Origin: Methylobacter sp. S3L5C
Lineage (GTDB): Bacteria; Pseudomonadota; Gammaproteobacteria; Methylococcales; Methylomonadaceae
Length of the DNA: 64,000 bases
Direction of reading: 5' to 3'
Assembly: GCF_022788635.1 (NCBI RefSeq)
Contig: NZ_CP076024.1
Span: 3,348,001-3,412,000 of the forward strand
Shown here: piece after piece, positions 38,189 through 47,354 of the stretch
Layout: the number at the start of each line of letters is the position of its first letter
Position numbering within the stretch: position 1 is the first letter of the stretch
Notes under the pieces: generated by a model
Databases searched by the model: none
The model's input: the letters and a program-made list of their open reading frames with translations, nothing else
What the model was told of the DNA's origin: nothing
Made by a program: the position numbers and the translations under genes

Positions 38189-39130
38189 TTACAGTATCTT
38201 TCTAAAATACTCGATTGTCTTTACCAAGCCATCGTCCAGCTTAATAGTAGGAGACCAGCCAAGCTTCTCACGAGCGAGTGTAATGTCTGGTTGCCTTTGC
38301 TTAGGGTCATCCATAGGCAACGGTTCATATATAACTTTACTCCCGCTTTCAGGAATGAGCTGCAATATTCTTTCTGCCAACTGCTTGATAGTAAACTCAT
38401 TTGGATTTCCCATATTGACAGGGCCAGTAAAGCCAACTTCGCTAGCCATCATTCTTACCATTCCCTCTATAAGATCGTCTACATACTGAAAGCTGCGTGT
38501 TTGTGAACCATCACCGTAAAGCGTAATGTCCTTATTTTGTAGTGCCTGGACAATAAAATTAGAGACTACCCGACCATCACACGGATGCATGCGGGTGCCA
38601 TAGGTATTGAAGATACGGATTACTTTAATATCCAACTTGTGCTGCCGATGATAGTCAAAAAATAGCGTTTCAGCACACCGCTTTCCTTCGTCATAACACG
38701 CCCGCAGCCCAATCGTATTAACTCTTCCCCAATAGCTTTCTGTTTGAGGATGTATTTCCGGATCACCATACACTTCAGATGTTGAAGCCTGCAATATTTT
38801 TGCATGAATACGCTTGGCAAGGCCGAGCATATTAATCGCACCATGAACACTAGTCTTGGTGGTCTGGACGGGATCGTGCTGATAATGAATGGGTGATGCG
38901 GGACAAGCCAAATTGTAGATTTGATCCACTTCAACAAAAAGGGGAAAAGTAATGTCATGTCTTAACAACTCAAATCTTGGATGCCCAAACAAATGCTCCA
39001 CATTTTTTTTGCGCCCCGTAAAAAAATTATCGGCACAAAGAACCTCATGGCCGTCAGCAATCAGTCGATCACATAAATGTGATCCGACAAAACCGGCACC
39101 ACCCGTGACTAAAATACGTAAGTTATTCAT
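38189..39130 (-). CDS. UDP-glucuronate decarboxylase (UDP-xylose synthase)-like epimerase
   Basis: 313 residues of the extended SDR family. It shows [46 protein letters not shown] and the catalytic YDEGKRCAE, then [20 protein letters not shown]. The ASP-H-YQ-DPVQT and the R-C-Y-D-EGKR stretches are characteristic of UXS, which converts UDP-glucuronate to UDP-xylose. No UDP-glucose dehydrogenase gene is seen in the window. An AT-rich heptanucleotide repeat sits immediately upstream of its ribosome-binding site AAAGGAT. Confidence 0.9.
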   Translation of the reverse strand: MNNLRILVTGGAGFVGSHLCDRLIADGHEVLCADNFFTGRKKNVEHLFGHPRFELLRHDITFPLFVEVDQIYNLACPASPIHYQHDPVQTTKTSVHGAINMLGLAKRIHAKILQASTSEVYGDPEIHPQTESYWGRVNTIGLRACYDEGKRCAETLFFDYHRQHKLDIKVIRIFNTYGTRMHPCDGRVVSNFIVQALQNKDITLYGDGSQTRSFQYVDDLIEGMVRMMASEVGFTGPVNMGNPNEFTIKQLAERILQLIPESGSKVIYEPLPMDDPKQRQPDITLAREKLGWSPTIKLDDGLVKTIEYFRKIL

Positions 39131-39142
39131 GCGACATTATCC

Positions 39143-39177
39143 TTTTTATTTTTTATTTTTTATTTTTTATTTTTTAT
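39143..39177. repeat. Heptanucleotide tandem repeat (TTTTTAT)x5 upstream of UXS gene
   Basis: Five perfect units of TTTTTAT end 12 bp upstream of the start codon at 39130, next to the ribosome-binding site. On the coding strand it reads ATAAAAA repeats. Copy-number changes would alter promoter-to-start or leader spacing. Confidence 0.88.
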
Positions 39178-39557
39178 TTATCTTACTTTCAAATATTATT
39201 TGGATTTTCGTGAAATGTAGTGTTTTATATTTAATACGGAAGCCTCTGCAATCACCTTTATGTAAAAAGACGCTTGACGACTAAACAGCTTATGGAATAT
39301 TTAATCCGGGCAGTTTTTTCCGGGAATCACTTTTGTGGCATGGATATCCAGTTCTCGTAGATACACCCCAGAACCCACTTTCGGGTGATGATTACACAAA
39401 TCTTCTTTAGAGTACCTACTCCAAATAAAGGGCTCTGAAGAGCAGAATGTTTAGGTTGCATAACCACAGTGTAGCTATCGAGGCCTGATGACACCGAAAC
39501 TTTCTCAGAAAAAACCCCGTTACTGTTTACTAGTCGTGCAGGTAATTAAGTCCATGT
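39178..39557. other. Non-coding or decayed region
   Basis: No intact gene. On the minus strand a frame of about 75 codons between roughly 39540 and 39330 (containing GVFSEKVSVSSGLDSYTVVM) has protein-like composition but no start. It may be the decayed 3' part of the lipoprotein gene upstream. Confidence 0.35.
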
Positions 39558-39961
39558 TTAGGGATTTTTATTTGGTTGTGATGTAGCTATCAGCCTTACA
39601 TCTTTCATGTGTTCCGCCATGAGCCTTACCAACACTAAATTTAGGCAGACTGGCTGCGAAAAAGTACATGCCGCAAAAGGATCTGGATCATTTTCTTTTG
39701 ATCCCCATGCAGTAGCGTCACAGACTCCGGATAATGTGGCGGACTGACCGAATGCCAACCGGGTTGCACTGAAGCGAAGAGACCTTGTGGCCCTAACTCA
39801 TCTTTTTGTGAGCTGGCAGTGACTTTGTAGTCTTTTATTTTTGTGCTGGAAATGTCTATGGCGGAACGAGGCCAAAGAAGTTTGGTGGAATCATTTGAGT
39901 CACCACAACCTGTGGCCGCCACCAAAACAAAAGCTGAGGCAAGTAAGTATCTTATTTTCAT
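39558..39961 (-). pseudogene. Lipoprotein with discoidin-like domain, apparently frameshifted
   Basis: The ATG at 39961, behind a good GGAG ribosome-binding site, starts a lipoprotein signal MKIRYLLASAFVLVAATGC with the lipobox Cys at residue 19. The mature part (YKVTASSQKDELGPQGLFAS, then GWHSVSPPHYPESVTL) resembles the start of an F5/8 type C (discoidin) carbohydrate-binding domain. The frame ends at 39641, soon after residue 100, and an overlapping frame (39558-39758) continues, which suggests a frameshift. The N-terminal call is firmer than the domain call. Confidence 0.45.
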
Positions 39962-40111
39962 GTTGATCTCCAATGTTATTAAAGCTTGGTTTTAAATATC
40001 CAAGTGCAATGAACTTCATACTTGAAACTAAGGTTGTAAAAATCAAAATTATTGCCTCAATTTGGCTAGCATTAACTAATCCGTTGACCAACGATTAAAA
40101 TCCATACCCGA

Positions 40112-41032
40112 CTAACCAATTGCATGCTTAACTAGCAAAACATCGTAATCAATCTTTACGTCGTAATCTGGACTGAGTACAATTTCATCTAGTATTGATA
40201 ACCCAAGGTCGACATCCCCTCGCAAAACATGAAAATGCGCTCGAGCCGCCAAAACACATAACTTATACCAGCCTTTTAAATGGCTTGAAGCAGAAATCAT
40301 AAGCGCGTCTCCTTCGTTTACGCTAAGTAAATTGTAGAAATTTTTGCCTAGCACGCCTTTGGGAATTTTACGTATTAGCCGAAAACACACGCTACTATCA
40401 TCAGGAGAATCTACCAACTCGAAATAACTCGATAGAGACTCTTGAATCGCGTGAATCCATGGGCATTCTGCAGAAATAAAATCTTGATGAATGACAATTG
40501 AGTGACCAGGAATTAATGCTGGATAGAACTCGTTCACAATGCGTTCCATAGTTTCTGGACTTTTGGCTACGTCCACAAACAAAATTTCGATTGGGCTATC
40601 ATTCCATGTTGCTTCGCAAATATTGCCCTTATGCGGTACAACTAATCTACTCAAGGTACCAAGGTTTTCCAGGAAAACCCCCGAAATATCCTCTAAATGA
40701 CTAAAACTCTTCCCCGGGAAAAAACGACCCCAGTCGTCCCAAAATTGCCATAAATCATAGGAATGAATAACTGGTTCAGAAGATTTATGCCCTCCCTCAT
40801 CCAAACCCAATGCTAAAGAGTAAGTACTGCCTCCAGCAAGCGGCCCAAGATCTACAATTGCGCCACAATTTGTAAAATATTCCTTAACCAGCCAATACAA
40901 ATATCTGCTTTCATCTTCAGAAATCATTGACCCAATAGGGTTGATCTCCGATATTGGCTTTGTGCTTGTTCGCCACGGCAAAAGCCCATTGCTTGAAAGT
41001 ATTTCAGGATGTACTAGTTTAAAATGTTCCAT
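40112..41032 (-). CDS. Putative class I SAM-dependent methyltransferase
   Basis: 306 residues. IVDLGPLAGGSTYSLALGL near residue 60 resembles methyltransferase motif I (V-E-I-G-x-x-x-G-x-S-T), and IEILFVDVAKSPETMERI followed by LIPGHSIVIHQDF resembles the acidic and post-motif strands of the Methyltransf_24 group. That group includes sugar and glycan methylases such as the N-terminal domain of the protein at 45066-47342. The C-terminal third has no recognised domain. The product likely modifies the polysaccharide, but a non-catalytic role is possible. Confidence 0.6.
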   Translation of the reverse strand: MEHFKLVHPEILSSNGLLPWRTSTKPISEINPIGSMISEDESRYLYWLVKEYFTNCGAIVDLGPLAGGSTYSLALGLDEGGHKSSEPVIHSYDLWQFWDDWGRFFPGKSFSHLEDISGVFLENLGTLSRLVVPHKGNICEATWNDSPIEILFVDVAKSPETMERIVNEFYPALIPGHSIVIHQDFISAECPWIHAIQESLSSYFELVDSPDDSSVCFRLIRKIPKGVLGKNFYNLLSVNEGDALMISASSHLKGWYKLCVLAARAHFHVLRGDVDLGLSILDEIVLSPDYDVKIDYDVLLVKHAIG

Positions 41033-41119
41033 ATATTGCCTTTGTTTTTCTAGGATGACGCACGCTGTATGTATACAGCGAACTTTTCTTTAGTAAAGCA
41101 CTACGATGCCAAAATACAA

Positions 41120-44100
41120 CTATCGAATTCGCTGACCAGCTATTTCAAAGCCATGCTGGACTAACCAGTTTGGATCATAGTCACTCAGTTCGGCAATAAT
41201 ATCGGCCGTCAAAAGATCTTTCCCTTCATAGGAAATAGAGAAGGAAATTTCCTTAATATCCTGGCGAGCCCTTAAAGTATCAAGGTCATATTGATCTAAT
41301 AATAAGCCATTGATGTGCCGACGAGACAGCATGGAGTTGATATAGTCTTCAGCTGATACTGCCATATCTTCTTTAATGCGATCTGCCGCGCCGGTAGTTT
41401 CGGCATAGCGGAGAATCTGGTCGGGTGTCTTACGCAAATGTATCCAGGGATATTCCCCAAAATAGTTAAACATGTGATGACCAAATGGCGAATGATAAAG
41501 TGGCCCCGCCTGGATATAGAAATACCCGCCGACTTTTACCAACCGGATGATCTCATCAAACACGGCTTGCGGATCAGAAATATGTTCGAAGGTGGCAATC
41601 GAATAAACCATATCGAAACTTTCATCCGGGAAAGGTAAATTCTGTGCATCCCGGCAAAAATATTTAATCCTGGCATCTGGAAAGTTGCAGCCAGCGGTTT
41701 GCATCACATCAACGCCGATTACTTGCTTGGCTCCCAAATTCACCATGTATTCACAGACCAGGCCATCACCACATCCCACTTCAAGAACCGTTTGATTCTT
41801 GGGTAATGGCAGATGATTGAACAAACACGTCAGGTAATGCTTGTTGTAGATTAATCTATGTGCGTTCTCACCGGTGAGTGCGTGCCGCTGACCGGTATTC
41901 GTTAAAATTTCTACAGTATTGGCAAGGAGTGTTGCGGCTTGCTCGATTACGCTCTGAGACCAGGCACCATCCACCGCGATAGGCAAAACCACCTGATCGA
42001 AGCCGCTTTCCTTAAGAAGTAAGGCTACCTCTTCTTTGCTAGCAGCCACAATGGCATCAGCCAGAATAGGTAAAGCTTGACCTGCCACAACTATTTTACT
42101 GATGCCGTCAGGCTTTGCAGTAGGCTTCTCCACAAGTAAAGTAAAAACCTCTCCAGGTCTGGCAGATAAGATTAATTGATCCAGTTGGTCATTATCGGTA
42201 ATACCGAAAATCAGTGTCTGCAATTGTTCGCCTAGTGCTAATTTTTGATGCCGATCTATCTCTATCTTTAATTGACTGACGCTGTGGGCATTAAGGCACA
42301 CACTATATTCGTTGTTTACAAACTTGTCGTAATCAAAAGGTACCTCTGCGATAGGAATGGCGAAGTAAGTATGCTCGAACCGCGTAATAGTGAATCCCTT
42401 GAAATTCGAAAACAATTCTACGGGATCTTTTTTTTCTAAAGCTGCCTTCACCTCATCTGCTGACAGCCCCCAAAATATATCGGCATCAGAATCGTTAGCC
42501 CGTATTCTCGAACGTGCAAAAAAGGATGCATCACGTTGAAAGATCGTGAAATTCCGATAATCCTCATCGACCATGATAGTTTCGCCGCCCGTCGAGAGTT
42601 TCGCCATTAGAATCGGGACTTTGTATTCATGATCAGATTGGTGGGAGACGGACTTGTTAGCTTGTTGTCTTACAGCATTGCGCAGGAATTTTACTATTCG
42701 CAATTCTCGTGAATAGTCCGACTGGTCTATCTTGATCCAGAAAGCCCGAAACAAATGCTTGGTTATTGGAGTATTTTTAGTTATATGAATAGCCGATTTC
42801 GCTGTAATTCGAGCCAGTCGTTTTACTAAAGGAACTGGTTTTAATCTTTTGATAAAGTTGTAGCGAACAACTCTATTAGCCCCTCTTGTCAACAAAGCCC
42901 CACAATCATACTGGGTTAAAACAGACTCTTGGTATTGATCATCGATAATCAAGAGCGCACCCGAAATATTGCCCATTATCAGGGTTCGTAATTCATCAAT
43001 CGTGTTTGCAGACAAAATACCAGGCAATTCACGGTCGGCTTGCACTGTAATATTTAGCGTGCCTAATCTCTGTGGTGCTCCCCAAAATCTATTCATGTAG
43101 CTGATAATGTTATGTCCATGAAATCCACTCTCAACAAGAGTGACCTCATACAGGGATACCAACTGGTTGTTGCCGCCGGACAAACAGACAACATCGATAT
43201 CCTTTATACGATTGACATTCCACACTGGATTATCCTGTGGAAAACCGTATAGATTGCTTTGATAAGCGTAAACCACCCATTCCCCCCAATACCGTGGGAA
43301 GCACTCGAGTAATATGGCTAATTGGGCAGATTCTACGCTGTCAGAAGTTGTAGTGATAAACTGTTGACTATTAATAACAAGTTGCTTGGCGTAGTCGATA
43401 AGCGCGGGATAAGCATTGAGTTTTTCTGCAATAGCGAATGCTTTAAGCTTTAGCTCATCCGCTGACAAGCTACTCTTAATGAGCGTATCAATCTCTTCTT
43501 GCAAGTCTAATTGGGCAAGAATCGTTGGTTCACGATTCCAGATAGTTGTCTTAAGGCGCTGCCAACGCCCCGTATCCCGCCAAGCTTTAATGAAGATGGC
43601 ACGCTGCTGTTCAAACTTTGTTCCTGCACTTTCTGAGTTGTGCGCCAGAGTCCCTCCGCCCACATGGGTAAGAAGAACTTCAGGTGTGCAAATTAACCGG
43701 TAGCCCGCCTCCCATACTGCAAACCCATAGGCAATATCCAGAAAATATTTTGAGTAAATCTCCTCAACTTTAATATGCCCTATTTTGTTTAGATCCAAAA
43801 GCATGACTGCACTGCAAATACTCTGTACGGCTACCGGTCGGTTATGCATCTCAAAAACGTGAGTGTGATGTCCTGAGTCATCCGGGTTCATTACGATGCC
43901 GGCGTATGAGAATTGCCCCTTTGCATTTTTATGGCATGGTGTTACCAGGGCAGTTTCATCGTCTATGCATTTCAGCAGACCATCAAGCCAATCTTCTTCA
44001 ACGAACACATCGTCGTCCATCAATACAAGGTAATCCGTCCGACACATATCAATCAGCCGATTCATCTCCCGAGAGTGATTAAAATTCCCTGCGCCATTGT

Positions 44101-45076
44101 TATCAATCACAACAAGATCGAAGTTGGTTGTATAGCGTTTGACGCTATCAATGCAGCGTTGTGCCATCGGCGACATTAGGTTTGCAGAGACTACACCAAC
44201 AGTGACTCGCGTATTGGCACTGGATAGCCTGGCTTCGGTTCCCATGTGCCTTACATATTCTGCCTGCCGTAGTCCTGCCCAATCGGTTAACGCTTCTACA
44301 CGCCGCTGCCAAATTCCGTTATTGGCCTGCGTACGTCGACTCATTATGTAGCCCATTAATTGGCCAACCAGATGAGCTCTTTTCTCCTGCATTCCCTCAA
44401 AAAGAATGGTATCGAGCTTGTGGATTTCTTCATTTGGCTTGTATGATTCTGGGCCTCTAATTCCAACCTCTCTATTCAGGTGTTCGAACACAACATCAGG
44501 GAGGTAGATGATTCGTCGTTGCCCCAAACTTCCCAGTAAATCAAAAATATTATAAATGTGGTCGTCTATGCGATAGCGCAGAAAGGCTTCTGGACAAATG
44601 CCATTGGCGTAATCACAAAAAACGCGACTGACTAAGGGAAAAGTACAAAGCTTGTCTTCAAATATTTTGTCATTGGTATGGATTAAAACAATTCCATCCG
44701 GAAAGTTATCAGCGACAGCCCGAATTTTAATATCCCACCCCTGAGTACCAGCCAGGACATCATCGTTAAGAAGCATTACATAATCCCCAATGGATACTTG
44801 ATAGCCTGCCATGTTCAGGGCACCCATTGACTGTCCAACTGGTACGACAACCATTTTGGTATTCAGCTTAGAATGGCGATAGTTGGCGGTCTCCTGATCA
44901 TCACTATCGGCAACGATAATAACTTCGATATCTTCCGGATTTGCAACTGTGTTATACAAACTATTGAGACATCGAGCCAGACCAACCGGTCGATTACGAC
45001 TAGGTATAATAATTGAAAGAAACAAATCATCTTGTTTTGATGAGGGATTTAATGTCATGGCTGCTTTAATTTTCAC
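41120..45076 (-). CDS. Multidomain protein: two GT2 glycosyltransferases and a methyltransferase
   Basis: 1318 residues. Domain 1 (about 18-240) is GT2-like: SIIIPSRNRPVGLARCL, NDDVLAGTQGWDIKI. Domain 2 (about 290-500) is a second GT2: VGVVSANLMSPMAQRCIDS, YLVLMDDDVFVEEDWLDGL, LLTHVGGGT. A linker (about 520-820) is unrecognised. Two copies of an aromatic module follow (about 829-885, DEDYRNFTIFQRD; and 884-940, FKGFTITRFEHTYFAIP). A C-terminal class I methyltransferase (about 1090-1250) carries VLEVGCGDGLVCEYM and FDMVYSIATFEHISDP. It probably adds two residues and a methyl group to the glycan. The stop overlaps the upstream gene's end by 11 bp. Confidence 0.85.
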   Translation of the reverse strand: MKIKAAMTLNPSSKQDDLFLSIIIPSRNRPVGLARCLNSLYNTVANPEDIEVIIVADSDDQETANYRHSKLNTKMVVVPVGQSMGALNMAGYQVSIGDYVMLLNDDVLAGTQGWDIKIRAVADNFPDGIVLIHTNDKIFEDKLCTFPLVSRVFCDYANGICPEAFLRYRIDDHIYNIFDLLGSLGQRRIIYLPDVVFEHLNREVGIRGPESYKPNEEIHKLDTILFEGMQEKRAHLVGQLMGYIMSRRTQANNGIWQRRVEALTDWAGLRQAEYVRHMGTEARLSSANTRVTVGVVSANLMSPMAQRCIDSVKRYTTNFDLVVIDNNGAGNFNHSREMNRLIDMCRTDYLVLMDDDVFVEEDWLDGLLKCIDDETALVTPCHKNAKGQFSYAGIVMNPDDSGHHTHVFEMHNRPVAVQSICSAVMLLDLNKIGHIKVEEIYSKYFLDIAYGFAVWEAGYRLICTPEVLLTHVGGGTLAHNSESAGTKFEQQRAIFIKAWRDTGRWQRLKTTIWNREPTILAQLDLQEEIDTLIKSSLSADELKLKAFAIAEKLNAYPALIDYAKQLVINSQQFITTTSDSVESAQLAILLECFPRYWGEWVVYAYQSNLYGFPQDNPVWNVNRIKDIDVVCLSGGNNQLVSLYEVTLVESGFHGHNIISYMNRFWGAPQRLGTLNITVQADRELPGILSANTIDELRTLIMGNISGALLIIDDQYQESVLTQYDCGALLTRGANRVVRYNFIKRLKPVPLVKRLARITAKSAIHITKNTPITKHLFRAFWIKIDQSDYSRELRIVKFLRNAVRQQANKSVSHQSDHEYKVPILMAKLSTGGETIMVDEDYRNFTIFQRDASFFARSRIRANDSDADIFWGLSADEVKAALEKKDPVELFSNFKGFTITRFEHTYFAIPIAEVPFDYDKFVNNEYSVCLNAHSVSQLKIEIDRHQKLALGEQLQTLIFGITDNDQLDQLILSARPGEVFTLLVEKPTAKPDGISKIVVAGQALPILADAIVAASKEEVALLLKESGFDQVVLPIAVDGAWSQSVIEQAATLLANTVEILTNTGQRHALTGENAHRLIYNKHYLTCLFNHLPLPKNQTVLEVGCGDGLVCEYMVNLGAKQVIGVDVMQTAGCNFPDARIKYFCRDAQNLPFPDESFDMVYSIATFEHISDPQAVFDEIIRLVKVGGYFYIQAGPLYHSPFGHHMFNYFGEYPWIHLRKTPDQILRYAETTGAADRIKEDMAVSAEDYINSMLSRRHINGLLLDQYDLDTLRARQDIKEISFSISYEGKDLLTADIIAELSDYDPNWLVQHGFEIAGQRIR

Positions 45077-47342
45077 GTTGCCCCCATTTTTTTGTCAAAA
45101 TTATTTTGCCAAACATGCTCTGCGATATAACAGCTAATTGTTGAGCAGATTCTTCTACTTTTTGCCTTAAAAAGACTGAACTCTCAGCTTGTCGGGTTTC
45201 TGATTGTTCTACGAAACGCTTCAGGGTATCCTCAGCGTCCTTGACTTGCTGCTGTAGCGATGCATTACTTTCAGATTGTCGGGACTCTGACTGGTCTTCG
45301 TAACGCCTCAAACTATCCTCAACTTCTTTAAGTTGTTGCTGTAGTGATGCATTACTTTCAGCTTGTCGGGTTTCTGATTGTTCTACGAAACGCTTCAGGG
45401 TATCCTCAGCGTCCTTGATTTGCTGCTGTAGCGATGCATTACTTTCAGCTTGTCGGGACTCTGATTCGCCCAACTTCTTCCGTAACGCAATTCCGACAAT
45501 TACTTCATCTGTATTTGTACCAGTTAGAATTCGTTCGGGGCCCAGTTGTTCAAGAAGCAAAAGCATACCTAAGCGAACATCAATCGGGCCAGAAGTTTGA
45601 TGGATTCCAATAACTTGGCCTTTAAAAGAAACCAGGTTGTAGCCCTCATAAGAACCAATTATAGTCGGCGTATCATTAGACTCAGCCTCTGACTGATCTT
45701 CATAATGCTTCAATCGATCCTCAACTTTTTTAAGTCGCTGTTGTAAATCTGCATTACTTTCAGCTTGTCGGATCTCTGACTCTCCCAACTTTTTTCGTAA
45801 CGCAATTCCGACAATTACTTCATCTGCATTTGTACCTGTTTGAATTTGTTCGGGACCCAGTTGTTCAATAAGCAAAGGCATACCTAAGCGAACATTAATC
45901 GGGCCAGAAGTCTGAGGGATTCCAATAACTTGGTCTTTGAAAGAAACCAGGTTGTAACCCTCATAAGAACCAATTATAGTCGGCGTATCATTAGACTCAG
46001 CCTCTAACTGATCTTCGTAATGCTTCAATCGATCCTCAACTTCTTTAAGTCGCTGTTGTAGATCTGCATTACTTTGAGCTTGTCGGGTCTCTGACTCTAC
46101 CAATTTTTTGCGTAACGCAATTCCAACAATTACTTCATCTGCATTTGTACCTGTTTGAATTCGTTCGGGATCCAGTTGTTCAATAAGCAAAGGCATACCT
46201 AAGCGAACATCAATCGGGCCAGAAGTTTGATGGATTCCAATAACTTGACCTTTAAAAGAAACCAGGTTGTAGCCCTCGTAAGAACCAATGATAGTTGGCG
46301 TGTCATCATGGGTATTGACTAGGGGAACTGTCACCTCTGGATTTAAAATGGTATCTAGTTTTTTATTGAGTTCGACAATAGAGTCAGCAATAAAAATAAC
46401 TGGAGAAATATCAAAGTTAAATGAAACAGACTCAAAAATTTGTTTTGGATCAAGATGTATCGCTATAGCAATATATCTTGATCCAAATTCATGGATACGA
46501 AATTTACCATCATTTTCAATTAGTCGCAAAGAAGGTGATTCGTCAATTGCGCATTGTATATGTGCAGGTAAATTAACGGCTGCTAAATCAAGCACAATTT
46601 TCTCAGCCATTCCAGAAACCCAACGGATAGCCCAATAGCCCTGCCATGCTGATACCTCGCCTAATTCTTCAGCTACTGCTGCTGTAACACCAGGATGGAA
46701 GAAATGCCCACTGCTGTCACAGTTCGTGTAATCCAATCCGGTTTCTAATGATTGAAGAAGTGCTTGAGATGATAGCTCATTTGCCTGGATTTCAAGATCG
46801 TCACCACAAATAATGCCACCTTCCAGAATCAATCGCTTAGTCTCACGAATATCTGATATTACATTTGTATAGAGATGGGAACCGTCAATATAAATTAGGT
46901 GATACGTGTTATCGTTTAATTTTGGCAAAGTATCTTGCGCAGAACCACGTCTAATAATAACCTGATCTAAAATGCCTTCAGCACGAAGATTATGTAAAAA
47001 TAGGGCATAAATATCCTCGGATGCTGCTGCTTCATTCATCAATCGATAATGATCGTTCGTTTCGCAAGCGAGATCGAAGTATGGTATCCATTGATCAACA
47101 CAATCGATAGTGACAGTTCGACCCATTGCAACAAAGGCTTTAACCCAAGTAATTGCTGAAGCTCCTGCCCATGAGCCAATTTCGAGAATGCGAATCGGCC
47201 CTTCGAACATTTCACACACCAGCTCAACTGTGGGTCGAAAAAAAAGGTGGCGTTCAGGTGGGCCCTGTAACGCAGCCAATTCTGATCCAAGATAAACCTT
47301 ACCTCTGAGTACACATTTAGCAAATCTAGTTATATCTCTCAA
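45066..47342 (-). CDS. Methyltransferase with tandem aromatic modules and coiled coil
   Basis: 758 residues from a TTG start behind TAGGAG. The N-terminal methyltransferase (about 35-250) shows ILEIGSWAGASAITW and YIDGSHLYTNVISDI, like cephalosporin-hydroxylase/Methyltransf_24 proteins. A diverged module (about 270-340) is followed by three almost identical 105-residue repeats (about 345-660). Each opens TPTIIGSYEGYNLVSFKGQ and ends in a helical segment. A C-terminal coiled coil of 29-residue repeats (ESNASLQQQ) occupies about 632-725. This could be a chain-terminating enzyme with a coiled-coil ruler, as in WbdD-type O-antigen regulation, but that comparison is functional inference only. Confidence 0.8.
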   Translation of the reverse strand: MRDITRFAKCVLRGKVYLGSELAALQGPPERHLFFRPTVELVCEMFEGPIRILEIGSWAGASAITWVKAFVAMGRTVTIDCVDQWIPYFDLACETNDHYRLMNEAAASEDIYALFLHNLRAEGILDQVIIRRGSAQDTLPKLNDNTYHLIYIDGSHLYTNVISDIRETKRLILEGGIICGDDLEIQANELSSQALLQSLETGLDYTNCDSSGHFFHPGVTAAVAEELGEVSAWQGYWAIRWVSGMAEKIVLDLAAVNLPAHIQCAIDESPSLRLIENDGKFRIHEFGSRYIAIAIHLDPKQIFESVSFNFDISPVIFIADSIVELNKKLDTILNPEVTVPLVNTHDDTPTIIGSYEGYNLVSFKGQVIGIHQTSGPIDVRLGMPLLIEQLDPERIQTGTNADEVIVGIALRKKLVESETRQAQSNADLQQRLKEVEDRLKHYEDQLEAESNDTPTIIGSYEGYNLVSFKDQVIGIPQTSGPINVRLGMPLLIEQLGPEQIQTGTNADEVIVGIALRKKLGESEIRQAESNADLQQRLKKVEDRLKHYEDQSEAESNDTPTIIGSYEGYNLVSFKGQVIGIHQTSGPIDVRLGMLLLLEQLGPERILTGTNTDEVIVGIALRKKLGESESRQAESNASLQQQIKDAEDTLKRFVEQSETRQAESNASLQQQLKEVEDSLRRYEDQSESRQSESNASLQQQVKDAEDTLKRFVEQSETRQAESSVFLRQKVEESAQQLAVISQSMFGKIILTKKWGQREN
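45177..45449 (-). repeat. Three-plus tandem 87-bp coding repeats (coiled coil)
   Basis: The codons for ESNASLQQQ recur at 87-bp spacing (CATTACTTTCA at 45437, 45350 and 45263), with a fourth partial copy. Each unit encodes 29 residues of heptad-like Glu/Gln/Lys-rich helix. Confidence 0.88.
45367..46311 (-). repeat. Three tandem 315-bp coding repeats
   Basis: The segment coding TPTIIGSYEGYN recurs with exact 315-bp spacing (same sequence at 46284, 45969 and 45654). Units 1-2 and most of unit 3 are nearly identical in DNA as well as protein, which implies recent duplication or gene conversion. Confidence 0.9.
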
Positions 47343-47354
47343 GTATATAATCTC

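Noticed and set aside
45177-46311. Repeat array that could be mistaken for CRISPR or satellite DNA
   Set aside because: The periods are multiples of 3, the frame is open throughout and the repeats encode modules and a coiled coil; no spacers.
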